The notes beneath the pieces were generated by a model. That model did not search any database. It was not told the DNA's origin and was given only the letters and a program-made list of their open reading frames with translations. The translations under genes were made by a program, and so were the position numbers. From NCBI GenBank assembly GCA_018398765.1, contig JAHBMJ010001475.1:1-30444 (forward strand): a stretch of DNA of 30,444 nucleotides, in the 5' to 3' direction. Below, piece after piece: positions 1 through 10,447 of the stretch (positions are counted from its first letter, which is position 1; the number at the start of each line of letters is the position of its first letter). The stretch is from Chromera velia (taxonomy: Eukaryota > Sar > Chromeraceae).

Positions 1-240
1 GTTTTCGTCATAGCATTAATTTACGATGATAGGTACCAGACAATTTATGGTTTTAAAAAAATATATACTCTATATATACATTTTTTTATTTCATTTTTTA
101 AACATCTTACTAAGCTTAAATAGTCTTAAATAAATTATGAAAATCAATTAGTTTAAAGGTTAAACTATCTATTTTAATGTTTTAGAAACTAAATTTTTTA
201 AAGTCACTTTCCAGTATAAAAGTTTCAATTGTCGGTACAG
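1..240. other. AT-rich stretch without a gene
   Basis: This stretch is strongly AT-rich with many A/T homopolymer runs and no useful reading frame. It lies just 3' of the minus-strand frame ending at 241, so it could be its 3' flank or part of an AT-rich insertion like the islands near 2700, 6250, 22560 and 28020. Nothing else is visible. Confidence 0.5.
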
Positions 241-1248
241 TCAGTTGGTTGCGGGTGCAGCAGAGACAGCGGAACAGTGAAGTCTCTCTTCATCTTCATC
301 AACTGCAAAAGGGGAGACGGCTTCAGGCTGGTCATCAGATCGGATACAACGAGGGACGTCTTCGCATAGCGAAGGATCGGATGGGGCCCCTGCATTTGGA
401 TGACTTGCGTTGGGGCTGGAAGAGGAGGCAGGGATGCTTGCCTCTGGCTGGATTTCTTCTGGCACGCATGTTCGACTATGTGCACGACGACGCGCACTAG
501 GACGCGCCTTCTTTTTCTTTTCCTTCGATTCCCCTTGGAGGGGAAGAGGGGTACTTTGCTGGGAGGGAGGGAAGACAAGATGTTCCTTCATGCATGAGGG
601 CACCTCTTCTTTCACCTCAGTCGCCTCCCGGGGCACAGAAGATGGCTGCCCTGCCACGCTGTCACACCGGACAGGGGAACGTACAGGGCTGAAAGACGGG
701 GTAGGGGCAGAGCCACGGCTACCTCCATTCTCGGTTACTGGGGGCTGCTCACACGCAGTATCAGAGGAAAAAAGTTTAACAGAAGGAAGAGAGGGCATCA
801 CCTCGACCTTAACGACGGTGGAAGGAGATTCTGCACCAACTTGGGCAGGAGCTGGAGACTGGAGTCTATGTGGGGGGGCGGATGTCAAACACAGAGGATC
901 AACGTAGGGGGGAAGGGTAGTCTCGTCTTTATCACCCCCATCTGCATCTGCAGTCTCACCCTTCACATCCCTAACTGCTTCTGTAACACAGACGTCTTCA
1001 ATGGTGGAAGAGGATGGGGCACGGGAACGCCGTTTTCCCCGGCGGGTCTTTTTCAATTTTGTCTTCGTCTCAACGCCGGAGCGGGCTACAAAGGAAGTCT
1101 TCTACAAGACGTTCAAAAATTCTTCGGCCGCACGGAGGAGGTCCAAGAACATCCCCTCACATACGGTCACCGGAGAGAGCAGGACCAACGCACAGGCCTG
1201 CTGCAGATTTCCTATAGACGCCAGAACGCGAGGAAGAACGGAAGTCAT
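241..1248 (-). pseudogene. Low-complexity ORF interrupted by one in-frame TAG
   Basis: On the minus strand an ATG at 1248 opens a frame reading MTSVLPRVLASIGNLQQAC and continuing for 48 codons to a TAG at 1104-1102. The same frame then stays open for 287 more codons to a TGA at 243-241. The first part looks like ordinary folded sequence. The second is Ser/Pro/Glu-rich and disordered, with basic patches (KKTRRGKRRSR; KEKKKKARPSARRR) and VKVE/VKEE acidic motifs. I recognise no domain. One reading is a gene or transposon-borne ORF inactivated by a single point change, since CAG to TAG would explain the stop. Another is a short intron ending at that AG; a GTATGT/GTGAGG donor lies about 60 bases upstream, shorter than the other introns seen here (105-1079 nt). 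There is no ATG between the stop and residue 65, so an independent downstream ORF is less likely. Confidence 0.4.
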
Positions 1249-2016
1249 TTTTTTAAGGGAAATTTCAAAGGAGACGGGAAAAAGTCAGAGGATCAAATTA
1301 AAATGGCTGAGTGCCCAAGAGATAAGAAGAGAGTGCCTGAGAGCGAAGCAATGCCATTGGAAGATGTACTGATAAAAAACAGCGGGCCTTCAGGACGCGG
1401 CTCAGCTGCACTGCAAATCGGGCACACAACTCTGACTGCTCAATCAGGTTACCTCCTATGGAGTCCTTCTGTCACGCCCACATAACCAGGACTGCTACCA
1501 TGATAAGAACCATGTTGGTGTATGATCGACTAGTGGGCTTAGCAGACAGATTCACGTACGTTGGACTCCATCAGTCAGGAGGAATGTCAGTCCAGTACCA
1601 AGCACAATCACCAGACAAAGACAACGATCACATTCTTTGGGTGTGAGGATACACATCAATCGATCAGTCGCTGCATGCTAATGAATGCGATAGGCCCGCA
1701 TGCATTCCATCCAGGGCCGACTGACAGGCACTGCAGGGGCGGCGCACTGGTTGCACTGCAAGGTACGAGGCTGACCCATAATGCACACAAGCATACATAA
1801 GCCAGACGCTAGGTATGAACCAGGGTGGTTCATAAAAACAATGAATGAAACGAGCTCTCTTACATATGTCTCTTCTTCCCTGATACCTTTTCCCCCAGCT
1901 GCAGCAGTCTATCTTGCTCTACAGACCCTTTCACCGATTTCTGTTCTCTCTTTCACTCTCCCTGCCAGCGAATGAAGTTTGGATCTAAGCTGCTCTGTTC
2001 GCATGCACGCAGACAA
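1249..2016. other. Unrecognised non-coding stretch
   Basis: No convincing coding frame is seen; the short frames here lack domains and mostly overlap on both strands. It contains GCATGC motifs at 1673, 1698 and 2001. It could hold the promoter of the minus-strand frame starting at 1248, but no core promoter element can be pointed to. Confidence 0.3.
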
Positions 2017-2607
2017 TCAATGCACCGCATCGTCGATCACCTTTTTACCTTCGACTGCAGGACAGTGAATACAGTGTTCTTCGCAGGATCCACCGTATCT
2101 CTTTCCCCCACCAGCACATGCTCGAAGAAGAGAAGTGAAAAGAGAACCACCAGACAAGAGAGAGCGAGGCAGTGTACGCAATTGAACTGTGTAACCCCAC
2201 CCCCTTCTAACCCTCCCCCCTAAAAGCAACATGGCCAGACGCTGGTGCGATCGGTTTTCTATCTGAAAATTACTTAGTCGGGAGTTGTATGGATAGATGC
2301 CACATGAACGGGTAAGCCTATGCTCACCGACGGGTCTTAAAGTCAACCATTCCGACAACCATTCTGAGGCTTCCTTTTCCCTTGCTTTCTGCTTGAGTAT
2401 CCATTTATTTATTCTGTTTCTCCCTCTCTGGCTTTCTTTTCTCAAAAGATCTGGTGCGATTGTCTGAAGCATGCTACTGGCTGAATTGGCCCACACCGGG
2501 GTCAGCGATCTGTGCCATGCATCCCAGACTGCCCGAGGAACCTCCCTTTCTGTTCTCTTCATGCTTTCTATGAAACCTCCCAATCGACAAAAAAGGATCT
2601 CTCTCAT
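2017..2607 (-). CDS. Possible hypothetical protein, 196 aa
   Basis: A minus-strand frame with ATG at 2607 runs 196 codons to a stop at 2017. It starts MREILFCRLGGFIESMKRTE. The first 100 residues have a mixed, protein-like composition rich in Trp, Arg and Glu and are probably helical (RKESQRGRNRINKWILKQKA). The C-terminal part is Gly/Cys/Arg-rich and less convincing. No family is recognised, no introns can be proposed, and the frame could be chance or a fragment of a repeat. The frame is open upstream of the ATG without another ATG. Confidence 0.2.
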   Translation of the reverse strand: MREILFCRLGGFIESMKRTEREVPRAVWDAWHRSLTPVWANSASSMLQTIAPDLLRKESQRGRNRINKWILKQKAREKEASEWLSEWLTLRPVGEHRLTRSCGIYPYNSRLSNFQIENRSHQRLAMLLLGGRVRRGWGYTVQLRTLPRSLLSGGSLFTSLLRACAGGGKRYGGSCEEHCIHCPAVEGKKVIDDAVH

Positions 2608-2699
2608 GGGACGCACCCCAACCGAAACCAAAGTTGGCACCTTGAAAGAGTTATAGGGCAAACGGAATATCCAGCGCACAAATTGAAGCTACAATGTAG

Positions 2700-3190
2700 T
2701 AGGTGATTAAAGATTAAAGTTGGAGTGTACGTTTATGATGGGATCGGATGTGATAGAATTAAAATTTGATGAAACTATATAGAAATATGTATAGGGTTAG
2801 TCTCTAGTATTCTCTACATTCTTTTTCAAAGTTCCTTAATGCTGATTGAACTTCAATGGTACGTTACTTCATAGAAGGTTATTTAGAAAGAAATCTAAAG
2901 AAATCGTAAAATTTGTGTTCTATAAATCCCTGCAGTCCATTACCGGGCGTTAAGACTTGTACCGTGATATGGTTTCAGCCTGTCACTTTCAGGCTGTCTT
3001 GGACATCGGTTTCCTTCTTAGAAGAAGACAGAGATTGATTTGCACAACAAAGCTGCATGATAAGTTTATACACAAAAGTACATAAAATCCAGGTTCAAGT
3101 CCTCCATGAATATAGATAGACATTTTAGAACATTTAAAAAGAAACTCTATACAAAAACTGTCAAAGCTACTAGTGAGTACTAGTGAGTAT
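2700..3190. other. AT-rich island upstream of the FAM221 gene
   Basis: This block is AT-rich and gene-free, with stops in every frame. Its right edge has a tandem 10-mer (actagtgagt twice, about 3167-3187). The composition then changes abruptly to GC-richer DNA. No target-site duplication or terminal repeat is recognised. Confidence 0.4.
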
Positions 3191-3312
3191 ACTTAACATT
3201 TGGGGGGTGCGTCTGTAAAGGCTGGACAAGAGGAAAAAGGCGAGATGCACGGCCCTGCATGGCCGCCCTGCATGATCGGGTGCATGGGCAACGCCAGAAG
3301 TCCGCGCAGACT

Positions 3313-3340
3313 GCATGCACATGCAGGATTGCATGCATGC
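3313..3340. promoter_or_regulatory. GCATGC cluster upstream of FAM221
   Basis: Three GCATGC hexamers occur within 28 bases (3313, 3331, 3335), about 205 bp before the FAM221 start codon. In apicomplexans this palindrome is a known binding motif of certain ApiAP2 proteins and is enriched in upstream regions. The position is compatible with a regulatory site, but similar motifs are scattered in introns and intergenic DNA elsewhere in the window, so function is inference. Confidence 0.3.
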
Positions 3341-3545
3341 ATGTATGCTGAATTCAATCTTCATCAACATTTTCCGAGTTCGATATGGACGTGTAGCCGC
3401 CGAGTCTCCGAGTGCAAAGATTACAGACCACCCGGACTCTTCAAAAAGAAGCGTCCCAGCGCTCTGCATTGCCTTTTCTGCGCTACAAAGTCCGATTTGA
3501 GCCCAGCATTTCCTCGCTGCCAGCTCTCTGACTACCGTCTCTCAG

Positions 3546-4732
3546 ATGGACGGAAACAGCCGGAGCATCGTGCCAATGGGGCACGACCGGCAGATGCAGG
3601 CGATTCCTGAGGGAGGCATGGGTGCAATATCTCCCTCGGGCAGACCCACGCCCTCCCCCCAGATTCTTCAGATGATGCAGGACCCCCAGGCGAGGGACAG
3701 CCTCCAGAGGATGTACGCAGCCGTCAAACAATACGGGCCTGCCCCCGGCGCAAAGCAGATGCTCACATGGGAACACGAGGCTGCCGACCACGCGATGCAG
3801 ACAGGCATATATGGTCAGGCTGGGAACAGGCAGAAAATAGATCTATCCAGAGCCCTGAGAGAGATGTCAAAGAACGAGAACAGAAAGAGACAGACTGAAA
3901 TTGGATACTCTCACTAGGCACATATCCTGGCTGGCTATGACGCAGACGGAAAGAACAGACTACGGTGGGCGCTGGATGTGAAGAGCGCTTGGAGGCAGGG
4001 GCACAAATTTCTCTTATTGCTTTTTTCGTTTGTTTGATTTTCTTGCGTGCGCATGTCTCTGAATGTATGCATGCAGGTGTATTTCGGTGCGTGGAAAAGA
4101 AGAACGACTGCTCCAGAGTCGGGCCGAAGTCCAAGTGCTTCTGCGGCCACTTCTACAAGGACCATCAATTCGCCAACCGCCGAGCCCCCTGGCCGAAGTG
4201 TTGCACCTGCGCCTGCGAGGCCTTTGAGTTCATCCCCACAAGGCCTGAGGAGGCAGGGGAGTGGTGGCTCCCTCGTCGGCCGGGCTTCAAGGTTTCAGAG
4301 TGGAGGGCAAAGTGCAAGTGCGGACACACACACGAAGACCACGACACGAAAAGGTAAGCCGACTCAGGTGGTGGGAAGAATGTTCTTGGCTGAACGTGAA
4401 TGGGTAGTCGAGCGCCTTGCAGGACGGAACAGGAGAGAGAAGGTTTCTCGTTTGAATGCTATCCTTTTGTTGTTCTCCTTCTTGAAGCACAAAGTACCCA
4501 CAAGCCAAGGTCTCTCAGCAGACAGAGTCCCGGTTCGTGTCCCTCAATTGCTCAAGCTGCTTAGCTCGTCAGCCAGTAAGTCGGCCAGCCATTGAGCCAA
4601 TCAATAATTCAGTCACTCACCCAGTGAGTCAGTGAATCACTCAGCAGGCCTGCACTTGCTCATTCACTCACTCACTCACTCAGTCAGTCAATCAGTCAGT
4701 CAGTCAGTCAGTCAGTCAGTCAGCAAGGAAGG

Positions 4733-4765
<33 letters not shown>

Positions 4766-4805
4766 AAGAAAGAAAGAAAGAAAGAACGAACGAACGAACG
4801 AACGA

Positions 4806-4842
<37 letters not shown>

Positions 4843-4860
4843 GAAGGAAGGAAGGAAGGA

Positions 4861-4892
<32 letters not shown>

Positions 4893-4894
4893 AA

Positions 4895-4934
<40 letters not shown>

Positions 4935-4936
4935 AA

Positions 4937-4980
<44 letters not shown>

Positions 4981-5327
4981 AGGAAGGAAGGAAGGAAGGG
5001 AGGAAAGATGGAAGGAAGGAGAAGGGAGTGACGCTTTGCTTCTGTTCCTCCCTTACAGTCCCATTCCGTCCAATCTCTCCGTTCACTGAGTCTCTTCCTT
5101 TCTTCCTCCATTCCCCCCCCCCCCCAAAAGAAGTTGACAGGGAGAGTGCCGCGCATGGAGAGGAAAAGGGTGAAAACCGTTCGGCCCGAAGTGGTGCAGC
5201 GAAAGCGTGGAAGCAGCTCATGTTTGCATATCAATTTGAAAACTTCCTTCCTCTCTCTCTCCCTCCCCCACCTCTCCCTCTCTCTTTCTCTTGGTTGCTC
5301 TTCTTCTGTCGTTCTCTCTCTGCGTGC

Positions 5328-5371
<44 letters not shown>

Positions 5372-5384
5372 GTGCGTGTGTGCG

Positions 5385-5419
<35 letters not shown>

Positions 5420-6249
5420 TTCGTCTATACAGGCCTCACAGGTGTCGTCTGTGTCCTCCTTTCAAATGCTCTTCCTACACCTCCGCCTGGCTTTGTGTCG
5501 CGTGTGACCGTCACTGGGAGCAGCACGAGACTGTGTTCGAGACAGAGCAGGAGAGGCGGGACCAGGGGCTTCCAGTAGGAGAGGACTTCATTCCCCTGAA
5601 GGAGCTTCCAGAATTCTACGACGCCGTCTTCAAGGATGATAACGAAGCTGCAAGAAACAAGGCTCTCTCAGACAAAGTCAAAAAACCGCAACCCCCAGCT
5701 CATATCGGCTTGCGCCCCATAGTGGCGCCCCCAAGGGGGAGGGGGAGGGGCAGAGGGGGGGCTGCAGGTGGACGTCCAGCCCTTACCGACGACACCAGGA
5801 CCCCTGGTGAGAGGGCCTTGGGAATGGTCATGATCGAGGACGAGAGTCCTGCACAGGCGGAGATGGACAGAGCGAGACCCTCATCTCGAGCGGGCCCGTC
5901 AGGCAGAATTCCGGCCGCCCCTTCCTACCCGTCCCCTTCCCAGAGAGCCTCGCAGAGACCATCTAGGGGGGAAGCCGCCGCAGTGCAAGATCAGCCAGGG
6001 GGTGCCAATTCGGGTGCACGGGGGTCCCGCGTGGGGTCTTCGGGAGGAAAAGGGGGGGGAGCTGCTGGGGCGGGTTCTCAAGTCACTGGTAGCAGGAGAG
6101 TTTCTGCACAGAGGACCACCACGGTTCCAGAGACAAAAGTCACACAGGCAAGGCACGGAGGAGCTGAAGAAGAAAAGGGGGGAGCTGCAGATGGTGATGA
6201 AGAGATGCTGACTCGAGGACAAGGCTGCAGCTGGAGCATTAAATTTTGA
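3546..6249 (+). CDS. FAM221-family cysteine-rich protein, 3 exons, about 453 aa
   Basis: The inferred exons are 3546-3813, 4077-4353 and 5433-6249 (1362 nt). Intron 1 is G|GTCAGG to TGCAG|G (phase 1) and intron 2 is AG|GTAAGC to TACAG|G (phase 2); the frame is kept through both. Residues 1-89 are a polar N-terminus. Residues 90-250 match the FAM221 family: a CFCGH motif at 110-114, a C-C-x-C-x-C cluster at 131-136, FEFIPTRPEEAGEWWLPRRP (139-158), WRAKCKCGHTHEDHD (165-179), and C186, C189, C194 followed by WLCVACDRHWEQHETVFETE. The Cys/His pattern suggests zinc binding. FAM221 proteins have no settled molecular function. The tail (about 260-453) is disordered, with an RG run at 283-291 and Gly/Ser/Pro-rich sequence, and ends SIKF. 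Exon 1's frame continues into intron 1 and stops at 3917; the GTCAGG donor is weak by usual rules but matches donors in the CDPK gene. Confidence 0.85.
4354..5432 (+). repeat. Microsatellite-rich intron 2 of the FAM221 gene
   Basis: This 1079-nt intron carries, in order: CACT/CAGT tetranucleotide repeats (about 4664-4724); an almost pure purine tract of GAAA, GGAA and GAAC units (about 4726-5022); a 13-base C run (5113-5125); CT-rich sequence; and an alternating GT tract with GC interruptions (about 5325-5419) ending 13 bases before the acceptor. The long frames here on both strands (Lys/Glu/Arg- or Ser/Phe/Leu-repeat proteins) are artefacts of the repeats. The purine tract on the sense strand can form triplex or R-loop structures and the GT tract can adopt Z-DNA; neither is shown here. 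Confidence 0.85.
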
Positions 6250-6900
6250 ATTAAGTTCAATTATCCAATATTGATATTGGCAGTTAAATTCAATTCACCA
6301 GGCTTGAATCATTCACTCAATTAAATTCAATGCCAGTGGAATCCATGGTAAATAGATGTCCACATTGAGAAAGTAAAGGTTGTAAACGCTAGCATAAAGG
6401 GCAAGAACAGAGCCAGTTCAAGTTTATAAGCCTTTTCTCTAGCCTTTTCTTATAAATTACAATGGGCTGTTTGTCAAAATGATACTAGACGATGCGTAAA
6501 AAACAATCGGTAGGCCCACATGACCAGTTTGTTTTTAAGTAGTATTTTTGATGTGAATAGTTAAGTCTGGAACTAAAATGAGTTAAACATAAATCCTATA
6601 AATAATCCGAGTATGAATCTTTTGTGTAAAGGCAGGTTTTGCAGTTAAAAGTGGTTCTTTTGTTTATTTTGGCATTTCGAATAAAAAAAAAAAGTAGGAA
6701 AAAAAAAGTTTGTCAATGATTATAGGGATGATATAAGCCCAAGTCCTTCTAACAAATGGTTAATAATACGAGAGCTGCTACTAGTAGAGTTATTATATTC
6801 AAGTTGTACACATATAACGATTGTAGCGATTATAGGTTGGATTCTTTCTAATATATTCTTTATATAGACTGTACCCCAGACTGTCTCTTATATGCAATGA
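6250..6900. other. AT-rich island downstream of the FAM221 gene
   Basis: Right after the FAM221 stop codon the sequence becomes strongly AT-rich, with A runs near 6683-6708 and a small palindrome (caatattgatattg, about 6266-6279). No coding frame is visible. It probably includes the 3' UTR and polyadenylation region of the FAM221 gene, but no exact signal can be assigned. Confidence 0.4.
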
Positions 6901-9900
6901 CATGCAGCAATGTTGGAGCCTAGGCTGCGCCACTGGCATTGCTGCCACTAAGAATTACAATTCATTATTGCAATGAACAATTCAGAATGAGAGGCCGACA
7001 GTGATGTTTGTTACTATGTAGCGTACCAATCAAGCTTCAGCTGGTAATGATGCAAGCACTCCATTAGTTCAGCAAATATGCATCATGTCAAGACAAGCAT
7101 TCAAGCACTCCCACTGGCACACATGCAGTCATTTGCAAGAGATGAACGAATTTGAACGGCACGATGCATACTTCATATCATGACCGTTGAGTGAGATTTG
7201 AGACGCGAAGATCGTGTGTGAGTGAGTTTATGCGCGGCATGAACACAAAGAAATCGGATTTACTGAACAAGGCTACATGACATGCATGGAATGCGTTGCA
7301 ACTGCATGACCATCATTTGAATGCATTTCATTTCGTTGGAGAATATCGAAACGGATTTACTTAGTTTGTGAAAAACAGCTTACAAGACGGCTCTGTCGTT
7401 GCCCTTCATGACATATACGAAGGGCTTGTATCGCAGCTCAAAAACCTCAACCGACGTATCAATCGACGGTCAACAGGCACACATCGTTCCTTCCTTCTTA
7501 TCTACTTGTTTTATCTTTTTTTGTTTGATCCATCAATCTTCTTGTTGGCGGAGCCATTTTGTTCTGTTCTGTTCTGCCTGCAAGCGTGTAGGCAGGTAGG
7601 CAGGCAGGCACGCAGGCGCAGTGCATCAGTGCAAGCAGTGAAGCGGGCAAGTGCCAAAGCGCGTGCTGGACCATGAGGAAAATCTGCCCATACATATCGA
7701 TGTATTCTCTCAGACGACCTCCTAACCTTCCCCCCACAACCCCTCTTTCCCTCTGGAACAATACAGCAGCAACAGCAGTGCTTTCTGTCCACTGAGGGAC
7801 TCCCACTCCCTTATCGGTCTTCTCTTTTCTTTCCCCTTTCGCACCCTGAAAGAAGATGTACGGTCCTCTAGAAGGACCGAAAGACCAGCGCCAGCATTAT
7901 CTGACACCAAGGGAAGACAGGGGAAGAGAGGCCGAGCCTTCTCCTACTTCTTCTTCTTCTTCTTAAACACCCGCAAGATTGTTTGCATCATCCTTCTGAA
8001 CACCCATAGGTTCCTTTTTTATCTTTATGTGTTTCTGGATACTCGTGGAGTTCTTCTGACTTTTTGCTTGTGCTTAGGATTTCTGCTGTAAGTGACTTCG
8101 CCCTCCTTTCTTTCCCTGCTTCTTAAAACTCTCTCTCCAGTCGCCTCCGAACACGAAAGCTGGTCGTGATTCCTGCTTGAATTTTTCATATGAGTCTTTC
8201 ATTTGTCGGTTTCCTTTTTCTAAGTCCTTCTTTTCCGTTCTTCTCGTTCTCTTTTGGCAGCTCTCTTGCTCATGTCTTGTTACCTCCTCTCAATCTGCGT
8301 GGAAAGAAAGAAACTGGAGGGAAGCTGATCAATTTTCTACTGAACAAAGATGGATTGCGTGATTGAATTCTGTCATGACGAATTAAGAATGCATGAATCA
8401 ATTAATTAATGGTGGAAGAAGCTTTGAGTTCCCCTCTACCCCCTAAGCTCCCTTCCCTCCTTCCGTCCCTCCTCCCACCCCCTCTCTCGTCCTTCAAAAG
8501 GACCGACCAGACCCCCTAGGAGACCTTCTTCTCCTTCCCAACTACAATCCTATTTTTCTTTCTTTTGATGTTGCGTGCGTGCGTACATGCGTCAAATTGA
8601 ATTCGCTCCTCCCCCTCCCATCTTCTTCCTTACTTTGACTGAGCTGTTTCATGTATTGAATGGGAGAGATAGGCGGATGGATAGAGAAAAGCCAGTCACA
8701 GATGGACTTATTGATGTACACACACATGAAACCCGCAACAACAATAGCAGCAAACAAACGAACAAACAGAGCACAAAACGAGAGACGAGGAAAGGAGCGG
8801 ACATGCAGAAGAGAGAGAAGAGCAGCAACAACATAGGAAAGATCAAATGCACGGATCGAGACAAACAGCACAGAATCGCGCTTTGCTTTTCTCTTTCAAT
8901 TCTCTATCTCTGTTGGTCTGGTATACAACTGTTTTGTTGACTCCCCCCCACTCGTACTACCACTGCGACTCTTGTTTCAACGGGCAGACTGTATTCCATT
9001 CAGTCAACAGGAGAGTGGGACCAAGAACGGGAAGCTGACTTGAGAGACTCTGTGTGCAAGGAGAAAGGGACGGAAGCAGAGAGGATCCATCTTTCACTGA
9101 ATGAGTTGTAGACCGACCGACGCTCTTGGGGCCGTCCGGTCTCTCTTTCAGTCTTCTCCCTCCTCTCTCAATCCTTCTTCGTGAAAGCTGATGGTTCCCC
9201 CTCTCTACCTTCAGTTGATTGTGCTTTCTCTTTTTTCTCTGCCCACCCGGCTGAGTCAACAAGACCCTTCCTTCCCTAGCCTGCTCTAGTTTCCTTTTGC
9301 GTCGCGCCTCTCTCTGCCTTCAATTCTACGGGCCTGCACGCTTCCCCCCCTGCACGCACGGCGAGTACGCGGAGGATCATGCAGAGAGAAAGAACGTATC
9401 AGACGATCAGGACTCGGGGGGCATCTCTGTGCGTCTCATGATAAGATCCCCTCGCACCCGTTTGCTGAATTGTCTGCTTAGCGCGTAGTGCAGGCACCCC
9501 ATAGAAAAGGCACGGCGACCCGAGACTCAGGACCCGGATGTGCTTTCACCCAGGTACCTCTCTCTCCCTCTGTTTCATTTCTTCTCTTTCTTCCCCCCTC
9601 TCTTCAGACCCCCCCTTTCTCTCTCGCTCCTTCCCTCTCTGCCTCCCTGAATCGATTCGCAGAGGGAGCTAGTACTGAAGGAGTCAGTGCCTGTCGTGGT
9701 CCGATTAAACAAGGCCAACAAGTCACCCCTTAGGAAGAAGGGAAGACGGAAGAAGGGAAGAAAGGAACGTACGAGCCAGCCAGCAAGGAAGTCTACCTAA
9801 ACAAAACAATTCAACAGAAAGAGCCGACAACCAAAAAGCCTACTTACTTCAGAAGACGGCATCCTCTTCGATCACTCTCGCATGCATCTGACAGAGTTCT

Positions 9901-10132
9901 TTGATTGATTGATGATGCGTGGATGCATGTTGGAAGAAGACAGTCGAATGAGAGAGAGCCCTCACGTACAGACGAGAAAGAAAAAGGAAAAATCCCACAG
10001 GGACCGGAAAGGAGAGGCAGTCCATAACTTTCCGTCTCGTCAGTCAGTGTCATTCTTAAGTCTGCTTTCGCTTTCGAGCCAACGAGTCTGTTTTTTCTCT
10101 CTCTGTTTTTTCATTTCAGAGCAAACAGAAAC
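6901..10132. other. Gene-poor, pyrimidine-rich region
   Basis: About 3.2 kb holds only short, overlapping frames without recognisable domains. The plus strand is rich in CT/TTC tracts (for example a CTT run near 7949-7965). A frame near 7375-7480 (reading DGSVVALHDIYEGLVSQLKN) has protein-like composition but no start, splice partner or family that I can name. A GCATGC motif is at 9890. I cannot support a gene model here. Confidence 0.35.
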
Positions 10133-10447
10133 ATGGAGGAGGAGAATGCACACACGCATGAAAGAAGGAGGGTTCAGAGGGTCTGTAAGGGAACAACATT
10201 CCCTGACGAAGCTCTGCCCACAGACAAAGAAGGCGAGTGTTGCAGTGATGCGTCAGGGAAAGGAGACTTCTTGAAAGAGAAGAATCCAACTGGAGCACTC
10301 AAGGAAGGGCACTTCAAATCGCGCACCTTCGACAAGTCTCTCTCTATAGCTGTCCTGCCCCCGTTACCACTCTCTGCAGTCTGCCTCTTGCCGTTGCCCT
10401 CGACTCTCTCACTCGGGGTTAAGTCTTCTGCTACCCCCTTGGACTGA
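10133..10447 (+). CDS. Possible small hypothetical protein, 104 aa
   Basis: An ATG at 10133 follows a good 3' splice-site-like sequence (a T/CT tract ending TTTCAG at about 10120) and opens 104 codons to a TGA at 10447. The first 70 residues are charged (MEEENAHTHERRRVQRVCKG) and could be coding; the last 35 are Leu/Pro/Ser-rich and look less so. No domain is recognised. It may be one exon of an unrecognised gene, or chance. Confidence 0.2.
   Translation: MEEENAHTHERRRVQRVCKGTTFPDEALPTDKEGECCSDASGKGDFLKEKNPTGALKEGHFKSRTFDKSLSIAVLPPLPLSAVCLLPLPSTLSLGVKSSATPLD

Noticed and set aside
841-1485. A 214-codon plus-strand frame opposite the 241-1248 ORF
   Set aside because: It has no ATG-supported domain, low coding character, and overlaps the longer minus-strand frame in antisense.
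3090-3105. tRNA B-box-like sequence (GGTTCAAGTCC)
   Set aside because: The flanks do not form a T-stem and no A-box or acceptor stem is present.
3814-3917. Continuation of FAM221 exon 1 to the stop at 3917 as a 123-aa gene
   Set aside because: The conserved FAM221 block follows in exon 2 and joins in frame through a GTCAG donor and TGCAG acceptor.
4632-5507. Long Lys/Glu/Arg- and Ser/Phe/Leu-repeat reading frames on both strands
   Set aside because: They are produced by GAAA/GGAA microsatellites that lie wholly inside an intron of the FAM221 gene.
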